Below are positions 57,918 to 64,000 of a DNA stretch of 64,000 nt, piece by piece. Origin of the DNA: Lepraria neglecta. Lineage: Eukaryota > Ascomycota > Lecanoromycetes > Lecanorales > Stereocaulaceae. The stretch is from the NCBI GenBank assembly GCA_033220425.1, contig CM065653.1, positions 2,666,001 through 2,730,000 on the forward strand. Reading direction: 5' to 3'. Position 1 is the first letter of the stretch; every line of letters begins with the position of its first letter. Position numbers and translations under genes: made by a program. The notes beneath the pieces are model-generated. The model was not told the DNA's origin, ran no database searches, and saw nothing but the letters and a program-made list of their open reading frames with translations.

Positions 57918-60500
57918 TTACCTTCTCCCCAAATCAATATCCAGCACCTTCCTCAACCCGAACCTCTCCTCCTCACCCTCTCCATCGCCCACTTTAGGGC
58001 CAAAGAACCCCCCGACCGCAATTCCCACAACGCTATTCCACAAGCCTTTCACCACACCCTTCGCATCCTCCCCACTCTGCTTAAAATCCGGAAACGCATT
58101 AACCTCCAACAACCATGCCTCTCCGCTCTCATCAACCATCCAATCCACCCCGAAAACTTCAAATGCATTCTCCAGCGTCTGGAAATGAATCATCTGTTCC
58201 CTCGCCGCGGCTTCGAAGAGTGTTCCTGTTGCTAAGCAGATTTGGGAGAAGACGGAATCTTTCCAGTTTGATGGGAGGGTGGGGGTCGTGTTTGAAGCAG
58301 AGAGAGACCAGAAGGGGAGGACGCTACCTTCGCGGGTGCCGTCTTGAAGGCAGGTGTTTGTGAGGTGGATGCGGGGGTCTTTCTCGTTCTCGGAGCCGGG
58401 CGTTGTATACAGTTCTGGAGCGAAAAGCGCGAGCATCTCTCTATAGACATACATCCTCAGAGCGCCGACAGCAAGCACGTAGCTCCGAATATGGAATTTG
58501 CGGTTCCCATGCTCTTCCAACAGCAGAGGCGGATGTACATATCGCTGCGAAATGAAATGTCGAAGCTGAGACGTCATGGTTCCTGCACCGATAACATCCT
58601 GCCCATTAATAGCCGGAGGCGTCTCAGGCTCATCTTCCTGCTCGCCCTCAGGCTCCTCAGCTTCCCATTCCTCGAAGACGGCGCGCAATTCTTCTTCGCT
58701 GCTGAAGAGTCGAACTCCTTGTCCTTGATCGCTCATTCCGGGCTTTAGGACCCACCATTCCCTCTCCTCTTTCGTAAAACTATCATGCAGTTCCCAACAT
58801 TCCGCAAGCGCCTCGTCTAGGAATTCTGCATAGTCGACTTCAAATGCTACTGTGAGCGGTACATGGCCTTTCAGGTTAGTATCGTTGGGGTGCTTGCTCC
58901 ACCAGCTTGTGATCGTGTTGTGGAGATAGTGCTTGCGTATTAGCGCTTTACGTATTATGTAGCTGTTTGCTAGGGACGTTGTGGGATGGGTGAGGAGGTG
59001 GGTGAAGTCTGTGGTTTCGTAAGGTGTGATTTGGAGGAGGCGGTCGCTGGGGTGCGGTAGTTGGGTGGGCGAGGTGATGATTTTGCATGAGCCTGGTGGG
59101 AAGTGCTTGGAGAGTGCGGAATGGATTAGGGGGAGGACGTAGGGGTCTGCGTCAATGATGGCGTGGAAGCTTGGGGTCGAGGCGGGAGAGGTTGAGGGAG
59201 ACCTGGTCATTGATATTGTCAGAAGTCTTGGAGACGGCAAGAGAATAGATCCGCTGGCACAAATCAAAACTGTTCTTAATCGAACTCCTGAAGCAATGGA
59301 AAGAAATGTATTGGTGGCATGTGCCTTGTAACGCGGACTCCAACAATTTTGTTGAAGATCTAAAATAAGCAACGAGGAGAGAATGGCGGTAAGAGGTGGA
59401 TGTCGTGAAATCTAAGATGCGTCTATATGCCCTGGCTTTTTATGTACATCTTAACTTACTCACAGCTTAAGCTCTCCAAGGGGAACATCTGTTGCATGCA
59501 TATAGTTTGCTTTGAAAGGCGTGACGCTGCTTGACTGTCAGTGAAAATAGTTGTATACTAGCGGAGGATTTACCTGGTGAAGCCATGATGGATTGCCCAT
59601 CCATCGTTGCCAGGAGGGCTCGCATCGATGGATTTCTGTATATCTCCGAATTTTGGGGCCCATTTGAAATGTCGATGCTTGTGCCTTGTTGGCGTTTCGT
59701 TCGACTTGGCACCTTCGCCAGTCTCCCTGATTTCTTTTTCATGGGCATCGGGGTCTTGGTCATCTTCGTCCGCTTCGATCTCTTCAAAGGAACTCCCTGA
59801 TGTCCAGTAGTTCTGAAGGGCGTGCGTGTACATGACTTTGTTGGTCTCGACGCCCGCAAGAACAGGCACGTTACAGGAGTAAAGATCAACGTCTGAGCCC
59901 CAATTCTGATACAGATGCTCGATAATCCTTACGGACTGACGACATGCTCCAGCGATCAACTCAGGGTCATGATATCTGCTGTAAAAAGCGAAAGAGATAG
60001 CAATTGCTTTCTTTCGGCAAACGGCAGCTTCCATGGCCCCACCTATAGTTCCACTGGAGAGACTGAAAAGAGAGGTTGAATTCCTGCCATAGTTTGGACC
60101 TGAGACAACCAGGTCTATTGGGGGTCTGTCTTGAAAGAAATGATGGAGACCAAGCTGGGCACAGGTAGCTGGAGTTCCGTCTACCAGAACCCATTCTTCA
60201 CCGTCCTCTTTAGCTGACAAGGGCTTGGTGTGAGTAGTGCCGTCGTCCTTATGGATGGTCCCCGGACGAAAGTACGTTGGCTTGGTGACTTGGCCTACAA
60301 AATGGGCTTTTCCTATCCATGAGCGCTGCTGGTGGGGCAGTACCACTGATACTAGATGGTTTGCTTTCTGCAACGTTTGCACGAATGGATGGATGTACGG
60401 GGAGGATTGGTTGCTTGTGATCCATTAATCAAGGAACTCGGGGTTGGGAATAAAACACCTACGATGGGGGTCCGTCATCATTGACAACGAGGATGTGCAT
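57918..60500 (-). CDS. pby1: SurE-TTL locus, PBY1-type (nucleotidase plus tubulin-ligase-like)
   Basis: The SurE part has exons 60463-60500, 59574-60413 and 59529 downward. MHILVVNDDGPPSNQSSPYI gives the metal-binding NDDG; FVGQVTKPTYFRPG and VSGPNYGRNSTSLFSLSSGT follow, ending VPLGELKL with a TGA at 59460-59462. The TTL part (MTRSPSTSPAS to RKVLDIDLGRR) has WWVLKPGMSDQGQGVRLF, NRKFHIRSYVLAVG, IHLTNTCLQDG and AWLLEVNAFPDF. As separate genes they give 315 and 430 residues. However, the SurE stop overlaps a strong donor (GTGAGTAAG from 59463). Splicing to the CCAG acceptor at 59203, with a CTGAC branch just before it, fuses both in frame into 742 residues, near yeast Pby1 (753). The fusion is likelier, though the 261-nt intron is long here. 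Confidence 0.85.
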
Positions 60501-61173
60501 ATTGAAGAGAACGTAAGGCTTTCTACAGAGGATTTGGTTGGATCTTCAGAGAATAACTATTGCCAAGAGATACCTATGACGACGGGACGGGAGTATCCCT
60601 GGATCGAAGCGCCGAAGCCCGGGACGCCAAGCCCTAAGGAAAGTCATTTTGTTCTTAGGCCTAAAATCAGGTGAAGGATGCCTAAGGACTGCTCGCAAAT
60701 TATCGTTCTCCGCACACCACAGAAGGCCTAGGCTTATGCACTCAGGTGGCACAGTCAGGTACAAGCGTGATCTTATCTTGCCCTATGTAAAGTTTCTTTT
60801 CAAGCTCTCAACAGGAAGGTTTGACTTCTCGTTCCATGCTGCATCGCCGACAGTTTGATGCTGTGCTTTTGTTCGCGCTGTTTCCAGAGGCTCATTTTAT
60901 GATCTGCTCTTTCACTGTTCTTGAGGATTTGACCGAAACAGCAAGCTCTCGTGAGATGTGCGGGAAGGATTCATGAGGTGTATTGGCTCCTAGGCGCCCA
61001 TGACTCCGCCACTGTAGCATGAAACACCAGCAAAGCCATCAACAATGTCCAAATTGATGGACTGCCCCGATCCTCAATAACCATTATTACAGGATGTTCC
61101 CCAGGATCGCGTGCCAGCGGGCACTCCGGACTTCCGCTGTTAAACCTCCTGTCTACAGAGATTTTCGACCACT
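60501..61173. promoter_or_regulatory. Upstream region between the divergent SurE-TTL and ABCG loci
   Basis: The SurE-TTL gene reads left and the ABCG remnant right from this 673-bp stretch. Short frames such as 60649-60858 have no motif. Presumably it holds both promoters; the ABCG N-terminal signal sequence might also lie here, but I cannot identify it. Confidence 0.4.
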
Positions 61174-64000
61174 ATGGCAGCTGAGGGATCCCAATTATTT
61201 GCTTCAAATCTCGCGGCAAGCGAACCTAATGGCCTATTTTTCATGGACACTGGAGGATGCATATGCGCTTTAGAAGAAAAGTTGTCAGAAGATGCCTGGC
61301 GTTGCATGGGAAATGCAACAGAGGGTTGGTACTCTGGAGACTCTGGGATGTGGTTCTACGCCTCGAATAAAGACAATTCTTCTTCACTCAAAGACCCGCC
61401 TAACTCGGACAGCAACCCTCTAGATACTAGCACGCAATACATGATTCTGGATAACCAATTCGAGCCATTTGCAGAGACCGTGACGTCTGGTGGCCAGAAT
61501 TTGATCGGTACTGGCAACGATGATACACTGGATTCAGGTCTATTTTACCAAGAAGTGGCAGCGGCCAAGTCAGGGCAACTACCATGTTGGCAACCAGGGA
61601 CGCTACCTGTCGTAATTCAGGCTCCCAGTCAATGGGATGCAACGGGCTGTAACTTGGGATTCCTTTGTAAGCAAATCGATATGATCAGAATCATTCTCAG
61701 ATGACAGGCTAACGCTCGTCCCATGACAGGCCAGAACAATTCAAAGACAGCCCCGCCCACTTACTGTCCCCCTTCCCTAAGGCCCAAGAAGCTAGGTTAT
61801 CAGGGTCTACGACTCCGCCAATGGGCCCATTAGAGCCCGTTGTCTGCACCAAAGGGTTTTACTGTCCACCTCCAGGCAACGTACAGATTCAATGCCCAGC
61901 TGGGCATTACTGCTCGAAAGGCGCTTATTAGCCTACCAAATGCAGTTTCAGCGCCAGCTGCCCTGCCGGTTCATACCTGAACAGACCCTTACTCCCTTTG
62001 GCATTCTTGATTTTGATCGATGCATTGCTTATTTTGGCCACATTGGTTACCATATTTCTGTGGAAGAGGCGGAAGGGCAACCAGAAGCGAAGACATCGAG
62101 TGAAACGTGTAGGAAGCGTTCTTCCTTTTTCAAGTAGGAATTCTCGGAGCAAACACTATCATAATATCAGTGACGAAGATGTTCATCTCGAATCGAGGAT
62201 CTCTGGTCCCAGAAGGGCAAACAATGGGTTCCTATCAGCCATGGACAACGATTGCGCCTTTGAAGACGACACGAGCGACGTTGAGTATGACGAAAAAGCA
62301 GACCCTGATATCCTACAGTTCGTTCAGTCATTGTCCCGATGCACAGTCGCCACAACCTTCGGCCTCTCGTTCGAGTTCGAGAATCTCATGTTTCAGCCAA
62401 AGAAATGCAGCAAGCCTATTCTATCGGGTGTGACTGGGGAGATAAAAAGTGGAACTCTATGGGGCGTTATGGGTGCCTCCGGAGCTGGGAAGTCGACATT
62501 CATCAATGTCCTAATGGGTTCGCAATCACATACCTATGGTATCACAAAAGTCACCGGGAGTCCTGGGGCGATCTCTAAGTACAAGAAGATCATCGGCTAC
62601 GTTCCCCAGGACGACGTTGTTCTACCTGAGTTGACTGTCTGAGAAAACATTTTGCACTCGGCTCGCATTCGGCTCCCATCAGACTGGAAAGAAGACCAGA
62701 TTCAGTCGCACGTAGACATCTTACTCAAATGTCTCGACCTCTTCCACGTAAAGGACTCTTTGGTTGGCAGCACAGCAGCTCCAGTTGTGTCTGGTGGCGA
62801 AAGGAAGCGCGTCAGCATCGGGATAGAGCTGGCCGCTGCTCCCATGGCTCTCTTTCTTGACGAGCCAACTTCCGGCCTTGATTCCACCTCTGCATCGTCA
62901 ATCATCATGATCTTGAAAGCGCTGTCCCGTCTTGGAATCACTGTTGTGACAATCATCCATCAACCACGACATGAGATATTCGAGGCACTTGACAGCATAT
63001 TACTCTTAGGTAAAGGACAGGCCCTCTATTCGGGCAGTCAGGAAGACGTACAGCCCTACTTCGAACAATGCGGTTTCACCTTCCCGAAATATCATGGCAA
63101 CCGTGCTGACGTTATCATGGACATCATCGCTGGCCACGGCTCAATTTACAAGACGTCAGGAGAAACGAGCGTTTCATCCTTGACGGAGTACTGGAATAAT
63201 CGACAAGCCAACCTGAAGAAGGTCCAGTCATCTCCGGTAGAGGCAGCTGCCTTACATAAGACAGTCCAGATGCGTGGAGCGCCATGGCATCGTCAAATGT
63301 ACTTCTGCCTCTGCCGCTCCCTCCTACAGCAATACCACCGCAAATCCAGCTTCTACTTCGAAATCAGTGTCGCTGCTCTTACAGGTCTACTGATTGGTCT
63401 GGCGGAGGTGAGCGAGGACGGCATCAACTTCCGAGGAATATTCCAGCACCCGTACGAACTCCTATCTTCATCTACCGACTTTGCATCAATCCCTGAGATG
63501 TCACTCCTAGTAGGACTAAGCGTCGGCCTCACAGCCTCATCACCCGGCGTCAAAATCTTCGGCGGAGAAAAACTAATCTACCTCCGCGAAGCCTCATCCG
63601 GCCACAACCGCTTCGCCTACTACATCGGCAAAGTCCTCTCCACCTTCCCGCGCATGCTCCTCGCAAACTTCCACTTCACGGTCTTCTTCATCCTGCTCGC
63701 CACCCCCAAAATCTCTTGGGGTGCAGCTTTCATTGCCAATTTGCTTTACTTCTACTGCATCTACGGCCTCGCATCTTACGTATCCATGATTACACGAAGG
63801 GAAGACGGGCCGCTCATAGCAACCATGGCCAGCTTAGTTGTAGGCATTATCAGTGGCGTGAGCCCTACTTTAAGGGTCGTGACGGGCTGGCATGTGGTAT
63901 AGCTTTGGAGATCGTCGCCTGGGACATGGCTGGCTGAGGGGTATTTTACGGAGAATGTGGTGCCGTATGGGTATCTTTATCAGATTGATCTGGCGGCTGA
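61174..64000 (+). pseudogene. ABCG-type transporter gene with Cys-rich luminal domain, broken and cut by the window end
   Basis: The N-terminal part has GGCICALEEKLSEDAWRC and GNATEGWYSGDSGMWFYA, then after an intron at 61666-61730 a Cys-rich region (VVCTKGFYCPPPGNVQIQ). Next are one membrane span (LIDALLILATLVTIFLW), the nucleotide-binding domain and the start of the membrane domain. The domain has GASGAGKST, GYVPQDDVVLPELTV, VSGGERKRVSIGIELAA, LFLDEPTSGLDS and IIHQP, so its catalytic motifs are intact. Three in-frame stops interrupt it: TAG 61929-61931 (SKGAY*PTKCS), TGA 62640-62642 (PELTV*ENILHSA) and TAG 63900-63902 (WHVV*LWRSS). A one-base shift lies near 61785. CAG, CGA and CAG would restore the family residues. 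This is the Adp1-like class with an extracellular Cys-rich domain. The 3' end lies beyond the window. Confidence 0.85.

Overview
The window is nuclear DNA of a filamentous ascomycete (Pezizomycotina). Most genes carry short spliceosomal introns, usually 45-75 nt, with GTRNGY-type donors and CTRAY-type branch sites just before YAG. The gene set (VPS35, MCM10, PRP4 kinase, TMA7, a PBY1-type SurE/tubulin-ligase locus, HET and NACHT-ankyrin proteins, an ABCG transporter with a Cys-rich luminal domain) is typical of that group. I cannot fix the class or genus. Splice models below were built by eye so that frames join and family motifs are continuous; none has been checked against transcripts.

Layout. 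0-9 kb: a broken DUF3632-like gene, intact VPS35 of the retromer, a badly decayed secreted-protein gene and a short DNA transposon with TA target duplication. 9-20 kb: a multi-pass membrane protein, a broken copy of dolichol-phosphate mannosyltransferase, an SDR reductase, a CSN8/PSMD8-type protein divergent from a PAQR (HlyIII/ADIPOR-type) receptor, and a 380-residue protein I do not recognise. 20-30.7 kb: a small secreted protein with no clear start codon, a 62-residue MCFG protein, a 4 x 46 bp minisatellite, a Ran1-like kinase, then 3.5 kb without a gene. 30.7-41.1 kb: a conserved block of M28 glutamate-carboxypeptidase-like protease, DAP1, a disordered coiled-coil protein, TMA7 and PRP4. 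41.3-53.1 kb: an accessory island with a broken NACHT-ankyrin gene, a small AT-rich inverted-repeat element, a broken Cys-rich secreted or surface protein gene, a GFA/CENP-V enzyme and a HET-domain protein. 53.7-60.5 kb: a conserved block of MCM10, RNase H2 subunit B and the SurE-TTL (PBY1) locus. 61.2-64 kb: an ABCG transporter gene broken by several stops and running off the window.

How the genes relate. MCM10 and RNase H2B face each other across 289 bp holding three ACGCG cores, which suggests shared G1/S control of two genome-maintenance genes. The SurE and tubulin-ligase reading frames lie in the domain order of yeast Pby1. A strong splice donor overlaps the SurE stop codon, so splicing would give a 742-residue fusion. 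Several accessory genes contain in-frame TAG, TAA or TGA codons at sites where CAG, CAA or CGA would restore the family sequence. That fits C-to-T decay such as RIP, with stop-codon RNA editing as a less likely alternative. Housekeeping genes in the same window are clean, so sequencing error is not the general cause.
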